From NCBI RefSeq assembly GCF_900142775.1, contig NZ_FRCC01000008.1:144398-208397 (forward strand): a stretch of 64,000 nt of DNA, in the 5' to 3' direction. A program made the position numbers and the translations under genes. Below the pieces are notes generated by a model. The model was not told where the DNA came from. It ran no database searches and was given only the letters and a program-made list of their open reading frames with translations. Below are positions 9,107 to 17,384 of this stretch, piece after piece. How positions within the stretch are numbered: position 1 is the stretch's first letter; each line of letters starts with the position of its first letter. This stretch comes from Flavobacterium flevense (lineage in GTDB: Bacteria > Bacteroidota > Bacteroidia > Flavobacteriales > Flavobacteriaceae).

Positions 9107-10180
9107 ATGATAACCCTAGTCTTAACCAATCGCAATCGCGATTTACGAATCGTCAAAAACTGCCTCCAATCGTTGCAGCAACAAACGAATAATAATTTCG
9201 TAGTGTTTTTGGTAGATTATGGTTCGGATACAGCCTATCAATTGCAATTAGTACAATTAGTACAGGAGTATCCTCAAATTCAGTATATCGAATGTCCGGT
9301 TCAGGGGCAGCTTTGGCACAAATGTCGTGCTATCAATATGGCTTTGCAACAAACAACCACACCTTATTTTATTGTGGGCGATATCGATTTAATTTTTGCT
9401 CCTGACTTCATTAAAAAAGCTACTGAATTGGCAAAACCAGATACAGTACATTATTTTCAGTATGGTTTTTTATCGCAACAAGAGTCTTTTTTAAATAAGG
9501 ATTTTAATTCGTATCAAATTGCCTTTAAAGGAAATGAAGAGGTTACAGGAACGACTTTATTTCCTACCGTAAAGTTAAAAGAATTACGAGGATATGATGA
9601 GTTTTATCATGGTTGGGGAGCTGAGGATACTGATGTTCATATCCGTATGAAAAATGCAGGCTTAAAAGTAATTTTTTATGACAAGGAAATTCTGCTCAAA
9701 CACCAATGGCATCCTAAAGTGTATCGAAGCAAGCAAAGTACACATCCTTTTCACTCGCTTTTAGAACGTATTAATCACGTCTATATGTTGCAAACGCAAA
9801 GCACAAAAAGAACTGTAGTGAATCAAAATCAGGATTGGGGTAAAATAGCCCTTTTGAGCGATTATGAAATACTTACTAAAGTAGATTATGTGTTGCAATT
9901 GAAAGCCACAGTACTCGAAGTCAATGCGGTGCTAGCCCAAATGGCTAATTTTAGGGATGAGTTAATCTACTTAGAAATAACAGCCGTGTCAGGAGTGGAA
10001 AAAGTAAAAAACCAATTAAAAATAATAGTAGGAAAAAAATATCAGCCTGTTTATGATATGGATACAGTCAATAATCTGTTATTAGAAACTATTATCAAGC
10101 AGTACAGAAATAATCCCTATGACTATAGTTTTAATCGTCAAAAAAATATTATTCAATTCAAAATGTATTTTCAATCCTGA
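9107..10180 (+). CDS. GT2 glycosyltransferase with galactosyltransferase-type C-terminal domain
   Basis: The N-terminal half is a GT2 domain (MITLVLTNRNRDLRIV; VGDIDLIF as DxD). The second half carries GYDEFYHGWGAEDTDVHIR, the GWGxEDxD signature of Glyco_transf_7C domains found in chondroitin-polymerase-like and galactosyltransferase enzymes. The protein is 357 residues. GC content rises clearly at this gene compared with 1.0-9.1 kb, marking an edge of the AT-rich block. About 100 bases without a gene follow it, so transcription may pause or restart there. Confidence 0.87.
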   Translation: MITLVLTNRNRDLRIVKNCLQSLQQQTNNNFVVFLVDYGSDTAYQLQLVQLVQEYPQIQYIECPVQGQLWHKCRAINMALQQTTTPYFIVGDIDLIFAPDFIKKATELAKPDTVHYFQYGFLSQQESFLNKDFNSYQIAFKGNEEVTGTTLFPTVKLKELRGYDEFYHGWGAEDTDVHIRMKNAGLKVIFYDKEILLKHQWHPKVYRSKQSTHPFHSLLERINHVYMLQTQSTKRTVVNQNQDWGKIALLSDYEILTKVDYVLQLKATVLEVNAVLAQMANFRDELIYLEITAVSGVEKVKNQLKIIVGKKYQPVYDMDTVNNLLLETIIKQYRNNPYDYSFNRQKNIIQFKMYFQS

Positions 10181-10283
10181 AAGGAAGGTACAAAAGTATT
10201 ATTGTTCAGGCTTTAGTTCCAGTGGGGTTTTAGAAAATTTATTTAGAACTATTTTATCAAAAAACAACAATTAGCAGCTATAT

Positions 10284-11414
10284 ATGAAAATACTAATGGT
10301 TTCTATGCCATCACTTCATTTCTTTAGATGGACAAGCCAACTTCAGGGCTCCGGTCATGAAGTCTACTGGTTTGATATTACCGGAATGAGTACGCCAGTA
10401 GAACGAATCCATTGGGTAAAACAAAAAACTGCATGGAAATTGAGATGGAATTATCCGGGACGTATTTTTGTTAAATCCAAAATTCCTAAAATTTATCATT
10501 GGATTCAAAGTATAAATGAAAGGAATACCGCTAAAGTATTTGAAGAGTATCTTAACGAAATCAAACCTGATGTAGTGCATAGTTTTGCTTTGCATATATC
10601 TTGTAAACCCATTGTTGAGGTGATGAAAAGATATAAGAAAGTCAAATGGATTTATTCTTCATGGGGAAGTGATTTATATGCAAGAAGAGAAAATATAAAT
10701 GGGAAAAAAGTTATTGAACAAGTACTACCTTTAATTGATTATCTGTTTACAGATTGCAATAGAGATTATGAAATAGCCAAACAACACGGGTTTCAGGGAA
10801 GTTTTCTAGGCGTTTTCCCTGGAGGTGGTGGTTATGATGTAAAAATGTTCAAATTGAATGCTATTCCTTTTGAAAATAGAAAAATAATTTTGGTTAAAGG
10901 ATATCAAGGAAAGCATGGGAAATGTATAGAAGTATTGAATATATTAGCTTTAATAAAAAAAGATTTATTAAACTATCAAGTGGTTGTTTTTGGAGCAGAT
11001 AATGAAGTTGTTACACATATAAAAGAAGAGTTATTTTTATATGATGGTCTTGATATTCTAATCAAAGAACGAATTAATCATCAAGAAGTTTTGGCTTTAA
11101 TGGGAGCTGCTAAATTTTACATTGGTTATAGTGAATCAGACGGTATTCCTAATACACTACTTGAAGCCATAGTAGCAGGTTGTATTCCGTTACAGTCTAA
11201 TCCGGGAGGGGCTACGGCAGAAGTAATCACAGATAAGTTTAATGGTATTTTACTAGAACTAGATCAAATGAAAAATCAAATTTTAGAAGCTTTACATACA
11301 ATAGATTTTAGCAAAGGGTTGAAATTTAATGAGGAAGTGTTAACACCTAAATTAACCTTTGATTTTATAAAAACAAAGGTTTGTATTGCGTATAAAGAAA
11401 TCATCAAAGTTTAG
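10284..11414 (+). CDS. Family 4 glycosyltransferase
   Basis: A retaining GT-B enzyme of 376 residues. The N-terminal domain starts KILMVSMPSLHFFRW; the C-terminal donor domain shows SESDGIPNTLLEAIVAGCIP, the E-x7-E region of GT4, followed by a glycine-rich SNPGG loop. It follows a 103-base gap after the preceding gene. The downstream gene starts at 11416, one base after its stop. The linkage made is unknown. Confidence 0.88.
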   Translation: MKILMVSMPSLHFFRWTSQLQGSGHEVYWFDITGMSTPVERIHWVKQKTAWKLRWNYPGRIFVKSKIPKIYHWIQSINERNTAKVFEEYLNEIKPDVVHSFALHISCKPIVEVMKRYKKVKWIYSSWGSDLYARRENINGKKVIEQVLPLIDYLFTDCNRDYEIAKQHGFQGSFLGVFPGGGGYDVKMFKLNAIPFENRKIILVKGYQGKHGKCIEVLNILALIKKDLLNYQVVVFGADNEVVTHIKEELFLYDGLDILIKERINHQEVLALMGAAKFYIGYSESDGIPNTLLEAIVAGCIPLQSNPGGATAEVITDKFNGILLELDQMKNQILEALHTIDFSKGLKFNEEVLTPKLTFDFIKTKVCIAYKEIIKV

Positions 11415-11415
11415 T

Positions 11416-12621
11416 ATGAAAATCTATCCGCCAAAATTAAAAGAAGTTGGAAATAAAATAATCCTGATTTCTGATTTCGAAACCGATACTTATTCCAATT
11501 CACTTTGGTATGAATTTGATATAGAATATAAAAAACATCTAGTAACAGAGCAATCGGATGCTTTTGTAGTTGGATTATTGTTATTAGCTTTCAAATTAAA
11601 AGAGGATATTTACATAGAAGGCTCCATTTCTGCAAGATTGAAGTACCAATTAAATTATTATTTAATCCCAGCTTTGTGCATTGCATTTAAAGAGTTTAAT
11701 AAGATTCAAGTTTTTTCAGAAGAAGAGAGTGAATTAATTCTTTCAAATGACAATTGTCAGTCTGCAACTGGAATTTCTTGTGGTGTTGATTCTTTGGCAA
11801 CTTTAATGGAACATGAAAAAATGAAAGGGCTGCTAGCTATTTCTCATTTGACCTATTTGAATGCAGGTTCTCATAGTGATTTTGGCAGTGTATTTGGACG
11901 AGAATTATTTGATGAAAAATATAGGAAAATTGTAGAATTTGGAAAAGAGATAAATAAATCAGTCATTAAGATTGACACTAATTTGAGTGAATTGCTACAA
12001 ATGCGGTTTATTACAAGTCATACTTTAAGAAATATTTCTTGTATTCTTAATTTACAGAAGCTTTTCAAATCCTATTATTATGCTTCGGCTTTTAGGTTTG
12101 ATCAATTTGAAATTAATAGTAGAATTTCAGATTTGTATGATTTATTGACTTTGCAAATGGTTAGTACAGAGTCTGTTCGGTTTTATTCTAGTCTTTCGGA
12201 TAAAACAAGAGAAGAAAGAACAAGATTAATTTCAAAATACCAGATAGCTTTTGATTACTTGGATGTTTGCGTTGATCCAAAATCAGCTAAGGGGAAAATA
12301 AATTGTTCTAAATGTTCTAAATGTATGCGAACTCAAATTACCTTAGATGTTTTTGGAAGTTTAAATTTTTTCAATAATGTTTTTGATATGGAGGTTTATC
12401 AAAGACACAAGAATAAATACATCAGCGGCTTGATAGTAAATAAAAAGCGGAGCAAAATGGATAAAAATGTTTGGAATTTATTGGTTCAAAATAACTATAA
12501 GATTACTTTTCTTCATTTTGCAGTTGCTTGGATGATAATATTAGAAGAAAAAACAAACAATTTGAAGAAATTTGTTAAAAGTTTGTTATTGAAAAAAAAG
12601 AAATATAAAACATTCAAATAA
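11416..12621 (+). CDS. PP-loop (QueC-like fold) protein of unknown function
   Basis: The 401-residue protein has SCGVDS at residues 121-126, a variant of the SGGxDS pyrophosphate loop of ATP-pyrophosphatases, and three spaced cysteines CSKCSKC at 297-303 followed by MRT, reminiscent of the zinc site of QueC-like enzymes. Such enzymes activate a substrate by adenylation before amidation or thiolation. I chose ATG 11416; an in-frame ATG at 11386 would overlap the upstream gene by 29 bases. It shares a TAATG overlap with the pyruvyltransferase gene, so the two are probably translationally coupled. Its place in a glycan locus suggests a sugar modification (for example amidation), but that is inference. 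Confidence 0.65.
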   Translation: MKIYPPKLKEVGNKIILISDFETDTYSNSLWYEFDIEYKKHLVTEQSDAFVVGLLLLAFKLKEDIYIEGSISARLKYQLNYYLIPALCIAFKEFNKIQVFSEEESELILSNDNCQSATGISCGVDSLATLMEHEKMKGLLAISHLTYLNAGSHSDFGSVFGRELFDEKYRKIVEFGKEINKSVIKIDTNLSELLQMRFITSHTLRNISCILNLQKLFKSYYYASAFRFDQFEINSRISDLYDLLTLQMVSTESVRFYSSLSDKTREERTRLISKYQIAFDYLDVCVDPKSAKGKINCSKCSKCMRTQITLDVFGSLNFFNNVFDMEVYQRHKNKYISGLIVNKKRSKMDKNVWNLLVQNNYKITFLHFAVAWMIILEEKTNNLKKFVKSLLLKKKKYKTFK

Positions 12622-13445
12622 TGAAATTCTCAAATACAATCCGCCTGTTTTGGTGGAATGAAAAAATAATACAAGGTAAAGCTAAAGAGAATTATGGAGA
12701 CTTGTTAGGTAAGTATCTTGTAGAAAAAATATCGGGAAAAATTGTGGTTTTTGCCTGGCCTAAAAAGTGGTCTGTTTTAGATTATTTTATATCCATTTAT
12801 GTAACTGTTGGAAGTATTTTAACCCATGTAAATCACAAGTGTATTGTGTGGGGTAGTGGGATTATTAGTAAAGACTATCCAATAAAAAGAGCAACATTTT
12901 TGGCAGTAAGAGGACCGCAAACCCGAAAATTTTTAGTAGAATCAGGCTATGATGTTCCTGAAATTTATGGAGATCCCGCCTTATTATTACCGCGATATTT
13001 TGCGCCAAAAACAGAAAAGAAATATAAGTATGGGATTGTACCTCATTATAATGATTATAAAATCGTGTCAAATTGGTTTCAGGATAATCCCGAAATCCAT
13101 TTGATAGATATGATGACTACAGATGTTGAATCTAAAACGATTGAATTCTTACAATGCGAAAGGATAGTTTCCTCCTCCTTACACGGAATCATTGTAGCTC
13201 ATGCGTATGGAATACCGGCAGTATGGCAAAAATTTTCCAATAAAGTTTTTGGTGACGATATCAAGTACCAGGATTATCTGGAATCGGTACAACTGGATTT
13301 TTATAAACCGGAAATACAAGAAGTGGTTTATACAAAAGAACAATTAGAACAATTGTTTGTAATTTATCCTGATTTACCCAAACCGGAAGTACTGGAATCA
13401 TTAAGAAACGGATTGATGAAGGTTTGTCCTTTTAAAGCAATCTAA
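12621..13445 (+). CDS. Polysaccharide pyruvyl transferase family protein
   Basis: The 274-residue product has the family features: an N-terminal FWWNEK and ENYGDLLGKYL segment, the central VWGSGII and VRGPQTRKFL strands, YGDPALLLP, and the C-terminal SSSLHGIIVAHAYGIPAVW. Members transfer a pyruvyl ketal from PEP to a sugar of an exopolysaccharide or wall glycan, adding a negative charge. It starts inside the stop of the PP-loop gene. No gene follows for 313 bases. The family is secure; the sugar target is unknown. Confidence 0.88.
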   Translation: MKFSNTIRLFWWNEKIIQGKAKENYGDLLGKYLVEKISGKIVVFAWPKKWSVLDYFISIYVTVGSILTHVNHKCIVWGSGIISKDYPIKRATFLAVRGPQTRKFLVESGYDVPEIYGDPALLLPRYFAPKTEKKYKYGIVPHYNDYKIVSNWFQDNPEIHLIDMMTTDVESKTIEFLQCERIVSSSLHGIIVAHAYGIPAVWQKFSNKVFGDDIKYQDYLESVQLDFYKPEIQEVVYTKEQLEQLFVIYPDLPKPEVLESLRNGLMKVCPFKAI

Positions 13446-13758
13446 AATAAGCTTGATTGTGGATGTCTGATTTCTTAAAGGTGTGTTTTATTGAAACAAT
13501 TTCTGTTTTTAAATGACAATTACCCTATTGTCAGACTGAGCTCGTCGAAGTACTGTATATCTTTTTTAAATTAATATATCTAAATAGCCTTCGGCAAGTT
13601 GAGACAGAAAGTCCTGCTTTCTTAAAAGATGTTATTTAGTTTTGAAATCTCGAGTTAAGTTAAATAATCTGTGAAAATCAGTGTGATCTGCGGTAAAAAA
13701 AAAGTGAATTAGCTACTTCAAAATACTATATTTGTTTTAAGTTCGATAAAATAAAAAA
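13446..13758. other. Non-coding gap with a degenerate inverted repeat
   Basis: No gene is seen. A worn copy of repeat family A lies at 13529-13608: a left arm containing CTGAGCTCGTCGAAG and a right arm containing CTTCGGCAAGTTGAGACAG about 37 bases later. The rest is AT-rich, with the promoter of the next gene at its 3' end. Confidence 0.7.
13727..13734 (+). promoter_or_regulatory. Candidate -7 promoter box TATATTTG
   Basis: TATATTTG matches the Bacteroidetes -7 consensus TAnnTTTG and lies 24 bases before the ATG at 13759. No TTG is found at the usual -33 spacing, so confidence is moderate. It would start transcription of the CMP-nonulosonate synthetase gene after the 313-base gap. Confidence 0.5.
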
Positions 13759-14916
13759 ATGAAAAAAACAGCCATCATACCACTACGAAAAGAATCCAAA
13801 GGAATTCCCGGGAAAAACAAAAAGAAAATGTTGGGACGACCTTTGTTTTCGTGGGTACTAACTGAAGCTGTTTTTTCAAATCTGGATGAAGTATATGTAT
13901 TTACAGATGATCAGGAAATTATAGACTACATCCATAAAGAATACCATTGGACATCTAAAGTAAAAACACTTTTGCGTTCAGCAGAAAATGCTACAGATAC
14001 CGCTTCTACCGAAAGTGCGATGCTGGAATTTACAGCACAGCTTCAAAATAGTTTTGAAATCCTTTGCTTATTGCAGGCCACTTCGCCTATGACTATAGCT
14101 GCAGATATCAATGCAGTTTTAGATAAAATAGAGATTGAAAAATACGACTCGGCACTCACCGTAGTCAATAGCCACCGTTTTACTTGGAATACCGATGGAA
14201 CTCCGCAAAATTATGATGTGTTTAATCGCCCCAGACGCCAGGATTTTGAAGGGCTGCTAATTGAAAACGGAGCCGTATATGCAACCACCACACCAGCTTT
14301 TGTGGAAACAAAAAACCGTGTGAGCGGAAAGATTGGTCTGGTACCCATGGGCGAAAGTACTTTAGTAGAAATAGATTCGGTGACCGATTGGAAAATAGTA
14401 GAAGAACTCCTGGCTGCCCGTCTTAAAAAAGCTAAAAAACACCAGCGGATAGATTATTTGGTTTTAGATGTAGATGGCGTTTTTACGGATGGAAAAGTAG
14501 CCTACTCGACTGAAGGTGAATTAACGAAAGTATTTGACATGCGGGACGGAATGGGACTGGAAATACTACGTCAGAATCAGGTAGAAGTAGTAGTAATCAC
14601 CTCTGAAAATTCAGCTCTGGTTGCCCAAAGGATGCAAAAACTCCAAATAGAATATACTTTTTTAGTAGTAAAAGACAAATATGCTTTTCTGCAATATTTT
14701 GCTAAGGATAGAAATACCAGTTTTGCAGCAATGGCATACATAGGAGACGATGTCAATGATTTGGCTAATATTTGCAGTGTAGGTTGGTCTTTCGCACCCG
14801 CAAATGCCACTGAAATAGCCAGACAAAATGCAGATTATCTGCTGACAAATAAATCCGCTGAAGGAGCCATCCGGGAAGCCTGCGAATGGATTATCAAATA
14901 TAATGAAAGGTATTGA
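13759..14916 (+). CDS. Bifunctional CMP-nonulosonate (sialic acid-type) synthetase / KdsC-like HAD phosphatase
   Basis: Residues 1 to about 225 are an acylneuraminate cytidylyltransferase (IIPLRKESKGIPGKN at 6-20; LLQATSP), which charges a nonulosonic acid with CTP. From about residue 230 a KdsC-type HAD phosphatase follows: LDVDGVFTDG nucleophile loop, ITSEN, and GDDVNDL. In Bacteroidetes KDN/Neu5Ac pathways a 9-phosphate is made, dephosphorylated by a KdsC homologue and activated; here the last two steps are fused in one 385-residue protein. The neuB-like gene lies 1.6 kb downstream behind a repeat array. No epimerase or kinase gene is present, so the exact sugar is uncertain. Confidence 0.88.
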   Translation: MKKTAIIPLRKESKGIPGKNKKKMLGRPLFSWVLTEAVFSNLDEVYVFTDDQEIIDYIHKEYHWTSKVKTLLRSAENATDTASTESAMLEFTAQLQNSFEILCLLQATSPMTIAADINAVLDKIEIEKYDSALTVVNSHRFTWNTDGTPQNYDVFNRPRRQDFEGLLIENGAVYATTTPAFVETKNRVSGKIGLVPMGESTLVEIDSVTDWKIVEELLAARLKKAKKHQRIDYLVLDVDGVFTDGKVAYSTEGELTKVFDMRDGMGLEILRQNQVEVVVITSENSALVAQRMQKLQIEYTFLVVKDKYAFLQYFAKDRNTSFAAMAYIGDDVNDLANICSVGWSFAPANATEIARQNADYLLTNKSAEGAIREACEWIIKYNERY

Positions 14917-14925
14917 TCTCACCAT

Positions 14926-15201
14926 TGTCACACTGAGCTTGTCGAAGTGCTTTTGTAACATTCCAATGTCTTCGACAAGCTCAGACTGACAGTTGTATAA
15001 GTAGTGAATAGTATAAGAAATCATACTGTTTTCAAACTGAGCCTGTCGAAGTCTCCTAAAATGTAATCCAACTGTCACACTGAGCCTGTCGAAGTGTTTT
15101 TATAACATTCCAATGTCTTCGACAAGCTCAGACTGACAGTTGTATAAGTAGTGAATAGAATAAGAAATTCCACCATTGTCACACTGAGCCTGTCGAAGTG
15201 C
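14926..15201. repeat. Family A inverted-repeat array, left part
   Basis: Left arms (core CACTGAGCCTGTCGAAG) start at 14926, about 15029, 15073 and 15177. Units at 14926 and 15073 are complete: left arm, about 22-base spacer, then right arm CTTCGACAAGCTCAGACTGACA-like, together a long hairpin of 66 bases. The copy at 15029 has lost its right arm. The left arm at 15177 is completed only at 15557, after the GIY-YIG gene. The spacing of 15073 to 15177 is 104 bases, the same period as in the array to the right. Confidence 0.9.
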
Positions 15202-15578
15202 TTGTTAAAACTAACATAGTGTAAATATGTAGCCCTAAACTCCAAACAAATGAAAACATATTTTGTCTATATTTTAAAATGTGCGGATGAATCCTTTTAT
15301 ACAGGAATGACAAATAATTTAGAAAGAAGATGCTATGAACACAATATAGGGATTGATATCGAGGCCTATACTTTTAAGAGAAGACCAGTAGAGTTAGTTT
15401 GGTTTGAAATGTTTACTGATCCTACGCAAGCTATTGTAATTGAAAAGAAAATAAAAGGTTGGAGTAGAAGAAAAAAACAAGCATTAATTGATGAAGATTG
15501 GGATAAATTAGTAAGATATTCAAAAAATTACACTGAGTATGGAAAAGATGACGAGTCTTCGACAAGCTCAGACTGACA
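15177..15578 (+). mobile_element. Gene-bearing family A unit: left arm - GIY-YIG gene - right arm
   Basis: The left arm is 15177-15198 and the right arm 15557-15578; the right arm reversed matches the left at 19 of 22 bases. Where the short array units have about 22 bases between their arms, this one has a complete GIY-YIG nuclease gene. The 38-base linker between units continues on both sides in the same register. The layout suggests a parental element with short non-autonomous copies. That it moves is inference. Confidence 0.65.
15250..15576 (+). CDS. GIY-YIG family nuclease-like protein inside repeat array A
   Basis: A single-domain 108-residue GIY-YIG protein: FVYIL at 5-9 stands for the GIY strand, YTG at 17-19 for YIG, with the conserved arginine R26 and the metal-binding glutamate E65 (VIEKKIKGW). 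Intact catalytic residues argue for an active endonuclease. It belongs to the YhbQ/COG2827-like group. The last six residues (SSTSSD, 103-108) and the TGA stop are encoded by the right arm of the surrounding inverted repeat. It is alone between array units and is separated from the glycan genes on both sides, so it probably belongs to the repeat, not to the glycan pathway. Confidence 0.85.
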   Translation: MKTYFVYILKCADESFYTGMTNNLERRCYEHNIGIDIEAYTFKRRPVELVWFEMFTDPTQAIVIEKKIKGWSRRKKQALIDEDWDKLVRYSKNYTEYGKDDESSTSSD

Positions 15579-16403
15579 ACAGGACAAGTAGTGAATAGAA
15601 CAAGAAATTCCACCATTGTCACACGGAGCCTGTAGAAGTGCTTTTGTAATATTCCAATGTCTTCGACAAGCTCAGACTGACAGTTGTATAAGTAGTGAAT
15701 AGTATAAGAAATTCCACCATTGTCACACTGAGCCTGTCGAAAAGTGTTTTTGGAACATTTCAATGTCTTTGACAATCTCAGACTGACAACAGGGCAAGTA
15801 GCGAATAGAATAAGAAATTCCACTATTGTCACACTGAGCCTGTCGAAGTGCTTTTGCAACTTTCCAATGTCTTCGACAAGCTCAGACTGACAACAGTACA
15901 AATAGCTAATAGAGTAAGAAATTTCGCTATTGTCATACTGAACCTGTCGAAGTGCATTTATAACTTCCCAATGTCTTCGACAAGCTCAGATTGACAGCTG
16001 CATAAGTAGCGAATAGAATATGTAATCCACTATTGTCACACTGAGCCTGTCTAAGTGCTTTTGTAATATTCCAATGTCTTCGACAAGCTCAGACTGACAG
16101 TTGTATAAGTAGTGAATAGTATAAGAAATTCCACCATTGTCACACTGAGCCTGTCGAAGTGCATTTATAACTTCCCAATGTCTTTGACAAGCTTAGACTG
16201 ACAACAGTACAAATGGCTAATAGAGTAAGAAATTCCACTATTGTCACACTGAACCTGTCGAAGTGCATTTATAACTTCCCAATGTTTTTGACAAGCTTAG
16301 ACTGACAACAGTACAAGTAGTGAGTAGAATAAGAAATTCCACCATTGTCACACTGAGCCTGTCGAAGTGCTTGTGCAACTTTCCAATGTCTTTAAGAAGT
16401 CCA
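15557..16403. repeat. Family A inverted-repeat tandem array, right part
   Basis: After the right arm at 15557-15578, eight more units start at 15617, 15721, 15827, 15931, 16034, 16138, 16242 and 16346, a period of 103-106 bases. Each has a hairpin of about 66 bases (TGTCACACTGAGCC... / ...CTCAGACTGACA) and a linker of about 38 bases with AGTAGTGAATAGAATAAGAAAT. The last unit has a decayed right arm. No gene is present in 15577-16497. Copies differ by scattered point changes, some shared between alternate units. Confidence 0.93.
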
Positions 16404-16497
16404 GAATAAGTAGTGAAAGAAGTAAATCGAATAATATCGCTTTATATTATTTTTATAAAATAAATTTAATTTTATTTGTTGTACCAAAATGAACTAA

Positions 16498-17373
16498 ATG
16501 AACCACTATAAAAAACCTTATGTCATTGCCGAAATCGGATGTAATCACAAAGGAGAGATGGAAATAGCTAAAGAATTGATCAAAATAGCTAAGATATTCT
16601 GCAATGCGGATGCTGTGAAATTCCAAAAAAGAAACAATAAAGAATTATTGACTGAAGCACAATACAATGCCCCTCATCCCAACAGTTCTAATGCTTATGG
16701 CGCAACTTATGGTGAACATCGTGAATATCTGGAATTTGATATTCAACAACACAGTGAATTAAAAAAATACTGTGAGTCAATAGGAATAACTTATTCAACT
16801 TCAGTTTGGGACACAACCTCAGCAAGAGAAATTGCTTCTTTGAATCCGGAGTTTATTAAAATACCTTCGGCCTGTAATAATAATTATCAAATGCTGTCCT
16901 GGCTTTGCGAAAATTATCAGGGCGAAATTCATATTTCCACAGGAATGACTACCAAAGAGGAAACCGAAGATTTAGTGCGTTTTTTTATTGAAAAGAAACG
17001 GAATCAGGATTTGGTATTGTACAATTGTACTTCGGGTTATCCGGTACCTTTTGAAGATGTTTGCCTGTTAGATATCAATTTGTTACAACAAAAATATGCC
17101 GACAAAGTGAAGCACATTGGTTTCTCAGGGCATCATTTGGGTATCGCAATAGATATAGCTGCTTATACTTTAGGAGCAAATATCATCGAAAGACATTATA
17201 CCTTAGACAGAACCTGGAAAGGAACTGATCATGCCGCTTCCTTAGAACCTATGGGCTTGCGTAAATTAAGTCGCGATTTAAGTGCCGTTTATTCGGCTTT
17301 GACATTCAAATCTACAGATATTTTACCCATTGAGCAGGTACAAAGAGAGAAGTTGAAGAATCAGAAAGGGTAA
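16498..17373 (+). CDS. neuB: N-acetylneuraminate synthase family protein (short NeuB, no SAF domain)
   Basis: A TIM-barrel PEP-condensing synthase: VIAEIGCNHKGEMEIA at the start, AVKFQKRNN, the IKIPSACNNN strand, ISTGMTTKEE, and the metal/acid segment GFSGHHLG followed by IERHYTLDRTWKGTDHAASL. It would condense PEP with ManNAc, ManNAc-6-P or a related hexose to a nonulosonic acid. The protein ends at residue 291; typical NeuB is about 340-350 residues and carries a C-terminal antifreeze-like (SAF) domain that is absent here. Together with the fused synthetase/phosphatase upstream this suggests a phosphorylated intermediate. ATG 16498 is preceded by a short out-of-frame ATG-AAC-TAA. Confidence 0.87.
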   Translation: MNHYKKPYVIAEIGCNHKGEMEIAKELIKIAKIFCNADAVKFQKRNNKELLTEAQYNAPHPNSSNAYGATYGEHREYLEFDIQQHSELKKYCESIGITYSTSVWDTTSAREIASLNPEFIKIPSACNNNYQMLSWLCENYQGEIHISTGMTTKEETEDLVRFFIEKKRNQDLVLYNCTSGYPVPFEDVCLLDINLLQQKYADKVKHIGFSGHHLGIAIDIAAYTLGANIIERHYTLDRTWKGTDHAASLEPMGLRKLSRDLSAVYSALTFKSTDILPIEQVQREKLKNQKG

Positions 17374-17384
17374 ATAGTCAAATA

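Noticed and set aside
15431..15901. 156-codon reverse-strand frame
   Set aside because: It runs through family A repeat units and the antisense of the GIY-YIG gene; its peptide repeats the arm sequence.
14926..16403. CRISPR-like regular array
   Set aside because: The period is even, but the sequences between hairpins are themselves conserved, the units are inverted repeats, and no cas gene is present.
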